This document shows, in pieces, positions 1 through 8,624 of a stretch of 64,000 bases of DNA (positions are counted from its first letter, which is position 1; each line of letters opens with the position of its first letter). Under the pieces are notes generated by a model. The model saw nothing but the letters and a program-made list of their open reading frames with translations, searched no databases and was not told the DNA's origin. This DNA is from Maricaulis maris (GTDB lineage: Bacteria > Pseudomonadota > Alphaproteobacteria > Caulobacterales > Maricaulaceae), in contig NZ_AP027270.1 in the NCBI RefSeq assembly GCF_036322705.1, forward strand, positions 1,427,501 through 1,491,500, read 5' to 3'. A program made the translations under genes and the position numbers.

Positions 1-3000
1 GCCCGACGCGCGGCGACCCTGGCGAAGCTGGCCTCCGGAGCGCTGACCGGGACCACACTGGTGGTCACCACCGTCAACGCGATGGCCCAGCGCTGCCCGC
101 CGCGCGAAGTCCTGCAACAGGCCGGACTGTCTCTGCGGCCCGGCGGCACCGTCGATATCGACGAGCTGACCCGCCACTTCACGGTTAATGGCTATGCCCG
201 CACGGCGACGGTGATGGAGCCGGGCGATTTCGCGGTGCGCGGCGGTGTCGTCGACGTCTATCCCCCCGGCGCCGCCGAGCCGGTCCGTCTCGACTTCTTC
301 GGCGATACGCTCGAATCGATCCGCGCCTTCGACCCGGAGACCCAGCGCTCGCTGCGTCAGCTCAAGGGGATCGAATTCACACCGGTGAGTGAGGTCCTTC
401 TCGACGAAGCGAGCATTTCGCGTTTCCGCTCCGGTTTCGTGAAGACCTTTGGCGCCGTGCGCGGCGGCGACCCGGTCTATGAAGCGGTCAGCGCTGGCGC
501 CCGGCCGGCCGGCGTCGAGCACTGGATGCCGCTGTTCTATGATCAGCTGGAAACGCCCTTCGACTATCTGCCCGAAAACACCCTGATCTCGACCGACCAC
601 CTCGCTGATGAAGCGCTCGATGAGCGTCTCAGCCAGATCAAGGATTATCACGACTCGCGCATTGCGGCCGGTGAGACACGGCACGAATCGGCGCTCTCGG
701 CACCGGCCTATCGGGCCTTGCCGGCCGACGCCCTCTATTTTGCGACGGACGACTGGGAGCGCGCCCTCGGTGAACGTCCGGTCCGTCGCTACACGGCTTT
801 CCGCGAGCCCGGGCCGCAGAGCATTGATATCGGTGGCAAGCAGGGCCGCGGCTTCACGGCTGAGCGCAGCGCCGAGAACACCAATGTCTTTGACGCCGTG
901 GCCGGCCATATCAAGGCGCTGTGCGAGGCAGGCAAGACGGTCCTCCTGGCCTCCTGGACCGGTGGCGCCTCGGAACGTCTTTCAAGCGTTCTCGGCGATC
1001 ATGGCATTGCCCGGATCCCACTGGTCGAGAACTGGCGCGATGTCGCTTCCGGCGGCAAGGGCGGGGTGTGCCGCGCCGTGCTGCCTTTGGAGCGGGGCTT
1101 CGAGACCGAAACCCTTGCCGTCCTCTCGGAACAGGACATTCTCGGTGACCGGCTGGCCCGGCCCCGCAAGAAACGGCGATCCGCAGACATTATCGTTGAG
1201 GCCGGATCAATGTCGCCGGGCGATCTTGTCATCCATGCCGATCATGGCCTGGGACGCTTCATTGGTCTGAAGACCCTGCCGGTGCAGGACGCGCCACACG
1301 ATTGCATCGAGCTGGAATATGCCGGTCAGGCCAAGCTCTACCTGCCGGTGGAGAATATCGAGCTGCTGTCGCGCTATGGCGCCGACTCGGAGACCGCGCA
1401 GCTCGACAAGCTGGGCGGCGTTGCCTGGCAGGCACGCAAGGCCAAGGCCAAGAAGCGCCTGCGCGACATGGCCGACCAGCTGATCAAGATCGCGGCGGAA
1501 CGTCTGGCCCGCAAGGCCGATCCGATTGAGCCGGCGAGCGGCATTTTCGATGAGTTCTGCTCGGCCTTCCCCTATCCGGAAACCGACGACCAGCTCAACG
1601 CCATCGACGATGTCCTGACCGATCTCGGGCGGGGCGGGCCGATGGACCGTCTGATTTGCGGCGATGTCGGATTCGGCAAGACCGAAGTCGCCCTGCGCGC
1701 GGCTTTCGTGGTCGCCATGAGCGGCCAGCAGGTGGCCGTCGTGGCGCCAACGACCTTGCTTGCCCGGCAGCACTACAAGACCTTCAGCGATCGCTTCCGT
1801 GGCTGGCCGGTGAAGGTGCGCCTTCTCTCGCGTCTGGTGACGGCCAAGGAAGCCCAGGCCACCCGTGAGGAGTTGGCCGACGGCAAGGTCGAGATCGTGA
1901 TCGGTACGCATGCCCTGCTGGCCAAGACCGTGACGTTCAGCGATCTCGGCCTGCTGATCGTCGACGAGGAGCAGCATTTCGGGGTCAAGCACAAGGAAAG
2001 GCTGAAGGAATTACGTTCCGACGTACACGTCCTGACGCTCACTGCGACGCCGATTCCGCGGACCTTGCAGCTCGCTTTGACCGGGATTCGCGACCTTTCT
2101 ATCATCGCCACGCCACCGGTCGACCGTCTCGCGGTTCGTACCTATGTGGCGCCGTTTGACCCGGTCAGCGTCCGCGAGGCCCTGTTGCGCGAGAAATACC
2201 GGGGCGGACAGGCCTTCTTTGTCGTGCCGCGCATTGCCGACCTGGAAGACACCGTCAGCTATCTGCGCGAAAGCGTGCCCGAAGTGACCTTCGTCGCGGC
2301 CCATGGGCAGATGGCGGCCTCCCAGCTCGAGGACATCATGACCGCCTTCTATGAGGGCCGTTATGACGTGTTGCTGTCGACCACGATCGTTGAATCCGGG
2401 ATCGATATCCCGACCGCCAACACGCTGATCGTTCACCGCGCCGACCAGTTCGGCCTGTCCCAGCTCTACCAGCTGCGCGGCCGCGTCGGCCGGTCCAAGA
2501 CCCGGGCCTATGCCTATCTGACGACACCGATGCGCCGCAAGATCACCGAGAGTGCGGAGAAGCGTCTCAAGGTCATGCAATCGCTTGATTCGCTGGGTGC
2601 CGGCTTCACGCTGGCCTCGCACGATCTGGATCTGCGCGGCGGTGGCAACCTGCTCGGCGAGGAGCAGTCCGGTCACATCAAGGATGTTGGCGTGGAGCTC
2701 TATCAGTCCATGCTGGAGGAGGCGGTGGCCTCGCTGCGCTCTGGTGGTGACGAGAGTGACGAGAGCGACTGGTCGCCGCAGATCAATGCCGGCGGTGCCG
2801 TGCTGATCCCGGATTACTACGTGCCCGACCTCGATGTGCGCCTGCAACTCTATCGCCGTCTGTCATCACTGGAGAACAAGACCGAGCGCGAATCCTACGC
2901 CGCCGAGCTGATTGACCGCTTTGGTCCGTTGCCGCGTGAGGTCGAGACCCTGCTGCGTGTGGTCGCCGTCAAGGCGCTGTGCAAGACGGCCGGGGTCGAG

Positions 3001-3246
3001 AAGGTCGATGCCGGACCGAAGGGTGCGGTCATCCATCTGCGCAATGACAGCTTTATCGATCCGGCGGGGCTGATCGCCCACATCTCGGCCAATCCTGCCC
3101 TGTTCAAGGTCCGTCCCGATCGCAAGATTGTCCTGCGCGCGGAATGGGATGAGCCGGAAGACCGGTTGCGGGCCATCGAGCGGGCACTGGCACCGCTCGC
3201 CGACCTTGCCATGCGTGCACGACAAGCCGAAACGGCTGGCGCCTAG
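1..3246 (+). CDS. mfd: Transcription-repair coupling factor Mfd (5' truncated by window edge)
   Basis: Mfd is an ATP-driven DNA translocase that removes RNA polymerase stalled at lesions and recruits UvrA. The frame is open from base 1, so the start lies upstream; 1081 residues are visible, about 70-90 short of a full protein. What remains is the UvrB-like N-terminal module, then the RNAP-interacting region (SPGDLVIHADHGLGRFIGL at about 1210-1266). The superfamily 2 helicase motor follows: Walker A GDVGFGKT near 1661-1684, Walker B DEEQ near 1963-1974, motif III TATPIPRT near 2043-2066, and motif VI QLRGRVGRS near 2470-2496. The C-terminal TRCF domain ends at the TAG at 3244-3246. The stop overlaps the tail of the convergent PopA-like gene by 4 bases. 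Identification is secure. Confidence 0.97.
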   Translation, partial: ARRAATLAKLASGALTGTTLVVTTVNAMAQRCPPREVLQQAGLSLRPGGTVDIDELTRHFTVNGYARTATVMEPGDFAVRGGVVDVYPPGAAEPVRLDFFGDTLESIRAFDPETQRSLRQLKGIEFTPVSEVLLDEASISRFRSGFVKTFGAVRGGDPVYEAVSAGARPAGVEHWMPLFYDQLETPFDYLPENTLISTDHLADEALDERLSQIKDYHDSRIAAGETRHESALSAPAYRALPADALYFATDDWERALGERPVRRYTAFREPGPQSIDIGGKQGRGFTAERSAENTNVFDAVAGHIKALCEAGKTVLLASWTGGASERLSSVLGDHGIARIPLVENWRDVASGGKGGVCRAVLPLERGFETETLAVLSEQDILGDRLARPRKKRRSADIIVEAGSMSPGDLVIHADHGLGRFIGLKTLPVQDAPHDCIELEYAGQAKLYLPVENIELLSRYGADSETAQLDKLGGVAWQARKAKAKKRLRDMADQLIKIAAERLARKADPIEPASGIFDEFCSAFPYPETDDQLNAIDDVLTDLGRGGPMDRLICGDVGFGKTEVALRAAFVVAMSGQQVAVVAPTTLLARQHYKTFSDRFRGWPVKVRLLSRLVTAKEAQATREELADGKVEIVIGTHALLAKTVTFSDLGLLIVDEEQHFGVKHKERLKELRSDVHVLTLTATPIPRTLQLALTGIRDLSIIATPPVDRLAVRTYVAPFDPVSVREALLREKYRGGQAFFVVPRIADLEDTVSYLRESVPEVTFVAAHGQMAASQLEDIMTAFYEGRYDVLLSTTIVESGIDIPTANTLIVHRADQFGLSQLYQLRGRVGRSKTRAYAYLTTPMRRKITESAEKRLKVMQSLDSLGAGFTLASHDLDLRGGGNLLGEEQSGHIKDVGVELYQSMLEEAVASLRSGGDESDESDWSPQINAGGAVLIPDYYVPDLDVRLQLYRRLSSLENKTERESYAAELIDRFGPLPREVETLLRVVAVKALCKTAGVEKVDAGPKGAVIHLRNDSFIDPAGLIAHISANPALFKVRPDRKIVLRAEWDEPEDRLRAIERALAPLADLAMRARQAETAGA

Positions 3247-4574
3247 GCGCTGGCGATAACCGGGTGAGGGCGGGCCAGGCTGCGCACGGCGCGCTCGACG
3301 AGTGCCTCCGCTGTCTCGCCCGGCCGGGTCTGGACCGGGGCCGCGCGGACGGTGAGACGGAAGGGCCGCAAGGGATCATCGCCTTCAAAGGCCGTGCATT
3401 CGGCGATCGCGGCAACGCGCGCTGCAACCGAATCAATCCCGGTCGCGTCCGTGAACGGCAGGGCTGCGAGGAAGACGTCCTCGTCAAACCGGGCAGCGGC
3501 GTCCTCGGTCCGCAGCAAGTGCCGGAGCATGGCGGCAAACTGACGACGCGCTTTCTCGGCCGAAACATCGTCAGGACGCTCGCGGCCTTCCGGCAGCATG
3601 ACCTGGAGAGCGATGACCGAGAAGTTCAGCTCGTCACGCGCACTCGCCTGCAGCAGGTCCTGCAGATGCGAGATCAGATAGCCGGCGTGAAAAAGCCCGG
3701 TTTCGATATCGAGGGAGCGCGTGTCGCGGCACGCCTCGAGGGTCGCCTTGGCTTCGCGCCGACGGCGACGCTCGGCGGTCAGGGTGAGCACCCGTTCGCG
3801 CAGCTCGTCATCAGGCGTCTGCGGCGGCAGAAGGTCGGAGACGCCGCGGGCAAAGGCTTCCTCGGCGGTGTCCGGATCGACATCATCGGTGAGCAGCAGG
3901 ACGGGCGTGTGATAGAGGCGCGCATTGCGGCGCATCGCCGACGAGATCGTGAAGGCGATATCGCGCTTGCCGGCCGCGTTCAGCACGACGGCGTCAAAGG
4001 CGCGCTCGTGGAGATAGTCAAAGGCGGAATAGGATGAGAAGGCAGCAACAATCTCCGCATTGGCCGAGGCCAGCGTGTGTTGCAGCGCCATGAAGCGCGG
4101 TGAAGCGTCACCGACATAAAGCACGCAGGGCGGCTGGTCCTGACGTTCGACGAGACCGGGCTTCTGCCCATAGAGCGCGCTGACTGCGGTCCGGCGGCGG
4201 GCCATGATCTCCATTGTATGCAAGCGGAACAGGGCCCGGATGCGCGCCGCGATCTGGACGGCCGGCGCCGGTTCGCGGATCCAGGCATCGACCTGGTCAT
4301 CCGTCCCGAAACTCTCCGGTCCGACGACGAGCGTCGGACGTTCGCCCGGGGCAAAGCGCTGGAAGGCCTTGAGGCCGTCTTCAACATCGCGGTCGCATTC
4401 GGCGAGGATGACGCCGACCGACCAGTAGTGATGCCGACGCGCCGGCGGGCTGTCGGCCCGCACCAGGCGACAATTCAGTGCGAGGCGGCCAAGCTGTTCA
4501 GCAAGCGCTCCCACACGGTCGGACAAACCGAATACCAGGACGTCGAGTTCGCGTCCCATACGTCCCCCAGCCAT
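3243..4574 (-). CDS. popA: PopA-like regulator: two receiver-like domains plus degenerate GGDEF with intact I-site
   Basis: The 443-residue product has two receiver-like halves (about 5-120 and 145-265) and a C-terminal GGDEF-like domain (about 285-440), the PleD/PopA layout. The usual GGDEF active site reads DEDVF (364-368), so cyclase activity is unlikely. The inhibitory-site motif RxxD is kept as RTED (355-358) at the canonical five-residue spacing, so c-di-GMP binding is plausible. In Caulobacter, PopA binds c-di-GMP in this way and helps deliver CtrA to ClpXP at the swarmer-to-stalked transition; orthology here is inferred from architecture. An ATG at 4617-4619 opens the frame, but the ATG at 4572-4574 has GGAGG 10 bases upstream and is preferred. 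It is divergent from the racemase gene across 80 bases. Confidence 0.72.
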   Translation of the reverse strand: MAGGRMGRELDVLVFGLSDRVGALAEQLGRLALNCRLVRADSPPARRHHYWSVGVILAECDRDVEDGLKAFQRFAPGERPTLVVGPESFGTDDQVDAWIREPAPAVQIAARIRALFRLHTMEIMARRRTAVSALYGQKPGLVERQDQPPCVLYVGDASPRFMALQHTLASANAEIVAAFSSYSAFDYLHERAFDAVVLNAAGKRDIAFTISSAMRRNARLYHTPVLLLTDDVDPDTAEEAFARGVSDLLPPQTPDDELRERVLTLTAERRRRREAKATLEACRDTRSLDIETGLFHAGYLISHLQDLLQASARDELNFSVIALQVMLPEGRERPDDVSAEKARRQFAAMLRHLLRTEDAAARFDEDVFLAALPFTDATGIDSVAARVAAIAECTAFEGDDPLRPFRLTVRAAPVQTRPGETAEALVERAVRSLARPHPVIASA

Positions 4575-4654
4575 GATCCCCGGTCCTCCGGTGTTTCGCG
4601 AGTTTGTCACAAGTGCCACGCTTTCAAAACAATCGATTCGAGAGGTGATCCCCC

Positions 4655-5746
4655 ATGAAAGCCCAAGGTCCTCTAAAAGGGGTTAAAGTGCTGGAGTTTG
4701 TCGGTCTGGGGCCGGCGCCGTTCTGCGCCATGATGCTGTCCGACATGGGCGCAGACGTGGTCCGTATCGACCGGCCCGGCGCCCACGGCCTCGGCGCCGC
4801 AGACGTGCTTGGCCGCGGCCGGCGCTCGGTGGCGCTCAATCTCAAGGATGAGGACGAGCTGGAAACCGCGCGGCAGCTGATCGCCAGCGCCGATATCCTG
4901 CTGGAAGGCTACCGGCCGGGCGTGATGGAACGGCTGGGTCTGGGCCCCGATATCGCGCTCGCGCGGAACCCGGCGCTGGTCTATGGCCGGATGACGGGCT
5001 GGGGCCAGTATGGCCCGCTGGCCCATGCCGCCGGCCACGATCTCAACTATATCGCCCTGACCGGTGCACTGGGTGCAATCGGTGATATCGAGAAGCCGGC
5101 CATTCCGCTCAATCTCGTCGGTGATTTCGGCGGCGGCGCCATGTATCTCGGCTTTGGCGTTCTGGCCGCGCTGCACCATGCCCGCGCCACGGGCGAGGGA
5201 CAGGTCGTCGATGCCGCCATTGTCGATGGCGCGACCTCGCTGATGGCCTCGCAACACCAGCTGGCGGCAGTCGGTCTGTGGTCACCCGAACGGGGCACCA
5301 ATCTGCTCGACGGCGCCGCGCACTTCTACAGCGTCTATGAATGCGCCGATGGCGGCTTCATTTCGGTCGGTCCTCTGGAGCCGGAGTTCTATGCCCTGCT
5401 GTGCGAGAAGACCGGGTTTGACGGTCAGGCCTGGCCGGCTGACTGGTCCGGCAAGGGCTGGGCCGAGGCCAAAAAGGAATTGGCGGCCCTGTTCAACTCC
5501 CAGCCACGCCAGCACTGGTGCGACCTCTTGGAAGGCAGCGATGCCTGTTTCGCGCCGGTCCTGACCTATGCCGAGTCTGCCGAGCATCCGCACATGGTCG
5601 AGCGGGGCGTTTATGTCGAGGTTGAGGGTGTCCGTCAGGCCGCACCGGCCCCGCGCTTCTCCCGGACGCCGGGCGCGATCCAGGGGATTGCCCCGACACC
5701 GGGTGCTGACCGCGAGGCGGTTCTGGCCGACTGGCTCAAAGGCTAG
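4655..5746 (+). CDS. Alpha-methylacyl-CoA racemase / CoA-transferase family III (CaiB/BaiF)
   Basis: A 363-residue member of the class III CoA-transferase fold. The features match alpha-methylacyl-CoA racemases more than true transferases: the catalytic AGHDLNY segment (His128-Asp129), GRMTGWGQYGP just before it, and NLVGDFGGG with Asp157, equivalent to the His126/Asp156 pair of the mycobacterial enzyme. Racemases of this type interconvert (R)- and (S)-2-methylacyl-CoA so that branched chains can enter beta-oxidation. The start is an ATG preceded by GAGAGGTGAT. It stands alone, divergent from the PopA-like gene. The substrate cannot be read from sequence, and a formyl- or succinyl-CoA transferase role is the main alternative. 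Confidence 0.85.
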   Translation: MKAQGPLKGVKVLEFVGLGPAPFCAMMLSDMGADVVRIDRPGAHGLGAADVLGRGRRSVALNLKDEDELETARQLIASADILLEGYRPGVMERLGLGPDIALARNPALVYGRMTGWGQYGPLAHAAGHDLNYIALTGALGAIGDIEKPAIPLNLVGDFGGGAMYLGFGVLAALHHARATGEGQVVDAAIVDGATSLMASQHQLAAVGLWSPERGTNLLDGAAHFYSVYECADGGFISVGPLEPEFYALLCEKTGFDGQAWPADWSGKGWAEAKKELAALFNSQPRQHWCDLLEGSDACFAPVLTYAESAEHPHMVERGVYVEVEGVRQAAPAPRFSRTPGAIQGIAPTPGADREAVLADWLKG

Positions 5747-5772
5747 CCCCCGATACAAGCGATCCGGTCGGG

Positions 5773-6951
5773 TCAGGCCGGGTCGCGACGGGCGTGCAGG
5801 AAATCAGCGCCTTCGGTCCGCGCCTCGACGAGGCGGGTGCCGCGCAGGTCACAGAACCGCAGGCGGGCGCCGGTCAGGTTGGTGGCCAGGTTGCGTCCGC
5901 CGCCCAGGGTCAGTGGATCGAGCCGGGCACCGACAAGCCTCGCATGGCTGAGATTGGCTCCGGAAAGGTCGGCGCCGCGCAGGTCTGCCCCGCTCAGGTC
6001 ACAGCGCCGCAAATCGGCTCCGGAGAGGCGCGCGCCCTGAAGCTCGGCCCCATGAAGGTCGAGCCCGGACAGATTGGCTCCGACGGCATGCAAGGCGGTC
6101 AGCGGGCTGCCCGCCAGGCCCTCGACCGCGCGCAGATCGAGCCCGTCCAGTCGCGCCGGCTGACCCTCGCGGCCATCGGTTCTGACGCGGCGGACATGGT
6201 CATCGATGCGCTGTTGCGGCGAACGCGGATCTGTATCGGGTGGAAGCTCTGAGCGCTCGGGTTGATCAGGAAGGGCGCCGGTCAGCAGGCCGGTCGTCTT
6301 GGCCATCATCATCGCGGCCTGATCCAGATCGGTATTGCGGCAATCGGCCTGCGACAGGTCGGCGCTTGCGAATCCGGTGCCGGCGAAGACGGCATTGACG
6401 AACACCGCGCCGGTCAGATCGGCGCGGCTGAAGCGGGTGCTGGCAAGGCTGGCCTCGTCGAACTGTGCCCCGCGGGCGCTCACTCCGGCGAGGCGCGCAC
6501 CATCAAGGCGCGATCCCGACAGCTGTGCGCCGTCGAGCCGGGCCGGCCGGCTCTTGGCCACCGGGTGTCCGTCAACGGGGGTGAGGTCGGCCAGTTCCCG
6601 GAAATCGGCGCCTTCACACTGGCTGGCCGTCATGTCTGCGCTGGTGAAATCACAGCCGCGCAGATCCGCTCCGTCGAGCAGGCAGGCAATCAGTCGAGCC
6701 TCGACCAGATTGGCGCCGGCCAGGCGGGCGCCGCGCAGATCCGTTTCCGTGAGGTCCGCCCCGGTCAGGTTTGCCCCGGCAAGGTCGGCATCGCGCAAAT
6801 CGCGGCCGGCCAGTGACAGACCGCTCAGATCAAGACCGGCGAGGACAGCGAGTTTCCCGCCCTCGACGCCCGCGAGCAACCGGCGGTGCGCCTCGCAGAT
6901 CCGGTCCAGGGCGGGCTGGTCGACAGGAGGGGAGGCGGCAGTCTGGGGCAA
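5773..6951 (-). CDS. Pentapeptide-repeat protein with two repeat blocks
   Basis: The 392-residue product consists largely of A(D/N)LxG-type pentapeptides, which fold as a right-handed quadrilateral beta-helix. Block one covers roughly residues 40-215 and block two about 280-385. A non-repeat linker lies between them (about 220-275, Pro/Asp/Arg rich). A short helical N-terminus (about 10-35) precedes block one. There is no signal peptide or membrane segment, so it is probably cytoplasmic. Some pentapeptide proteins mimic DNA and protect gyrase; nothing in this sequence shows such a role. No ATG is available near the N-terminus and the best start is a TTG at 6949-6951, so the start is uncertain. 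It is convergent with the racemase gene. Confidence 0.8.
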   Translation of the reverse strand: MPQTAASPPVDQPALDRICEAHRRLLAGVEGGKLAVLAGLDLSGLSLAGRDLRDADLAGANLTGADLTETDLRGARLAGANLVEARLIACLLDGADLRGCDFTSADMTASQCEGADFRELADLTPVDGHPVAKSRPARLDGAQLSGSRLDGARLAGVSARGAQFDEASLASTRFSRADLTGAVFVNAVFAGTGFASADLSQADCRNTDLDQAAMMMAKTTGLLTGALPDQPERSELPPDTDPRSPQQRIDDHVRRVRTDGREGQPARLDGLDLRAVEGLAGSPLTALHAVGANLSGLDLHGAELQGARLSGADLRRCDLSGADLRGADLSGANLSHARLVGARLDPLTLGGGRNLATNLTGARLRFCDLRGTRLVEARTEGADFLHARRDPA

Positions 6952-7280
6952 GCACGGGTCCGGTTCGACAAGGTTTGAAATCAGGGCATTACCGCAAGAG
7001 AATAGACGACCGGTAAACGTTCAGGAAAGCGTTCATGTCGGGTTCAGGGCCGCTGCGCCATCTTCAACCTCGAGATCAGCGGACACCTTTTAGTCCCTCG
7101 CTCGTTCGCTGGGCTCGGTATCGTAAAGAATACCCCCGAAGCGCCGGTCGCCCCCAACGACCGGCGTTTCTTTATGCGGTCCGGCCCCATGCAGCCGGGC
7201 CCCAGGTGGGGTGACAGGTTTTGTCCGGGTGCCCTGTCATTGTGATCCTCAACGAAGCGAAAGCCGACGGAGAGATCAAA
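6952..7280. other. Gene-poor interval between pentapeptide gene and small unknown gene
   Basis: These 329 bases hold the upstream region of the minus-strand pentapeptide gene and a strong plus-strand terminator near 7142-7173. A 59-codon open frame (7035-7214, ATG after AGGAAAG) runs straight through the terminator hairpin, so I do not call it a gene. The plus-strand transcript that the terminator would end has no recognised product, which leaves a small RNA of up to about 150 bases as a possibility. Confidence 0.5.
7142..7173 (+). terminator. Rho-independent terminator (orphan)
   Basis: A perfect 9-bp stem CGCCGGTCG / CGACCGGCG (7142-7150 and 7158-7166) with a 7-base loop is followed by TTTCTTT. 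The U-tract side shows it acts on plus-strand transcripts. No plus-strand gene lies immediately upstream. Confidence 0.8.
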
Positions 7281-7529
7281 ATGGCCATTGCAATCAATGC
7301 TTATGTCGAGGGTGTCAGCGGGCTGCGCAATGTGGTGCCGCACCGGTTCCGCGATGGGTTCTACCGCATGCAGCGTCCCGGCGACGAGATCGACTGCCTG
7401 CATGTGGAAGACCTGCGCTCGGTCTGCCGCTATTTGAACAAGGGCTACCAGCTGGCGATGAGCACCTCGGACGGCCATTCCATGCCGTCCTGGCAGCCGG
7501 CCGAGACCGTCCGCATCGCGATTCGCTGA
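7281..7529 (+). CDS. Small hypothetical protein (82 aa)
   Basis: An 82-residue product that I do not recognise. The ATG at 7281 follows GGAGAG by 6 bases. It starts MAIAINAYVEG and contains two Cys residues, several aromatic residues and no signal or membrane segment. A conserved-looking segment PHRFRDGFYRMQRPGDEI suggests a folded cytoplasmic domain. The frame could be extended upstream to 7221, but the ribosome-binding site favours 7281. It lies just after an orphan terminator and is convergent with the WYL regulator gene 22 bases away. Codon use looks like that of its neighbours. Confidence 0.6.
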   Translation: MAIAINAYVEGVSGLRNVVPHRFRDGFYRMQRPGDEIDCLHVEDLRSVCRYLNKGYQLAMSTSDGHSMPSWQPAETVRIAIR

Positions 7530-7551
7530 GATCCGCCGGCCGTCGGTGTGA

Positions 7552-8544
7552 TCAGGGCAGGCCGGGAAAATCGCTGCGGCGGTGATCCCGGACCATGTCC
7601 GCGAGGGCCTGCGGCGCCAACACCTCGACCTGATCACCCCAGGCATAGAGATGCCAGCACATCTCGAGCCAGCCACAGGCCATGAAACGCACGGTGAGGG
7701 ACCCATCCGCCCCGGTCTCGCTGGTCTGGGCCGGGTGGAAGCGATAGCGGGCCGCATGTGGTGCGGCAGCAGGCGTGAAGCGCCAGACCACCTCGCCGAA
7801 CTCGCGCTCGTCCTGGAACACCCCGAAAGCGCGATTGGCATAGGCGTCAAAGTCAAACCCGTCCTCGCGGGCAAACCAGTCGGCGGTGACTTCGGCCTGC
7901 TCGATATCCTCGACGCGGAAATGCCGCATATGACCGTCTTCGCGATTGCGGTCGCGCCCGACCAGGTAGCGCCGGGCACCGAGCAACAGTCCATAGGGCT
8001 CGATCCAGCGTTCCTTGGCCGCCTCGTCGCGGCGTCCGCGATAACGCAGTCTCAGCACGAAGGGTCCCTTGAGCGCTTCGGCAATCGCCGCATCCACCTG
8101 CGGGTCGGAGGCCGGTTGCGGGCCGGGGCGGGCGGCATGGCCCATGGCTTCCAGCAGCGCTTCCTCGTCGGCCTCGAGACCAGCGCGACGCTTGTCCGGC
8201 ATCAGCAGGTCAATGGTGTTGCGCAAATTGCGCAATTGCCCGGCCTCGCGGGTCAGGCCCTCTCGTTCCAGGGTCGAAAAGGCCAGCTCGAGAGCGGCGA
8301 CCTCGTCGGCCTGCGGGGCGAAGAACTCGCCCACGCGCCGTCGCGGCACCCGCCAGCGCTTGACGCCCTCGCCATCGACATGATCCTCGGTGTCCGGGAA
8401 GACCTGCTCGAGCGCCTGGGTCATGCGCTGGGCGGTGCGCCGGACGCAGCCGAACTCGGCCTCGATCTCAGTCAGTGAGACGCCGCCGAAATTGCTGGCC
8501 ATCCGCGCCAGGCGGAGCAGATCAACGGCTTTGGAAAAAGACAT
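7552..8544 (-). CDS. WYL-domain transcriptional regulator (DeoR/YafY-like)
   Basis: A 330-residue regulator with an N-terminal winged helix-turn-helix (about 5-60, GGVSLTEIEAEFGCVRRTAQR) and a central WYL domain (about 140-220, LRLRYRGRRDE then EPYGLLLGARRYLVGRDR). A WYL C-terminal extension (WCX, about 235-325) follows. WYL proteins bind ligands or nucleic acid and often control DNA-damage, phage-defence or metabolic genes; the target here is unknown. The ATG at 8542-8544 has AGGAAAG 5 bases upstream; an upstream in-frame start at 8583 lacks this. It is divergent from the BrkB-like gene across 80 bases, so that gene is a candidate target. Confidence 0.88.
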   Translation of the reverse strand: MSFSKAVDLLRLARMASNFGGVSLTEIEAEFGCVRRTAQRMTQALEQVFPDTEDHVDGEGVKRWRVPRRRVGEFFAPQADEVAALELAFSTLEREGLTREAGQLRNLRNTIDLLMPDKRRAGLEADEEALLEAMGHAARPGPQPASDPQVDAAIAEALKGPFVLRLRYRGRRDEAAKERWIEPYGLLLGARRYLVGRDRNREDGHMRHFRVEDIEQAEVTADWFAREDGFDFDAYANRAFGVFQDEREFGEVVWRFTPAAAPHAARYRFHPAQTSETGADGSLTVRFMACGWLEMCWHLYAWGDQVEVLAPQALADMVRDHRRSDFPGLP

Positions 8545-8624
8545 GCAGCTTTCCTGATTTCCGGGCGCGCCCGAGGCGAGCAATCTGGTAGACTCAGCGG
8601 CGCGTCAATTGCATTCGACAAGAC

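Noticed and set aside
5794-6816. Repeat-like plus-strand frames opposite the pentapeptide gene
   Set aside because: The apparent GQ/GA repeats are the complement of the pentapeptide codons.
7035-7214. A 59-codon open frame ahead of the small unknown gene
   Set aside because: It runs through the strong terminator hairpin at 7142-7166, and the product is arginine/proline-rich without family resemblance.
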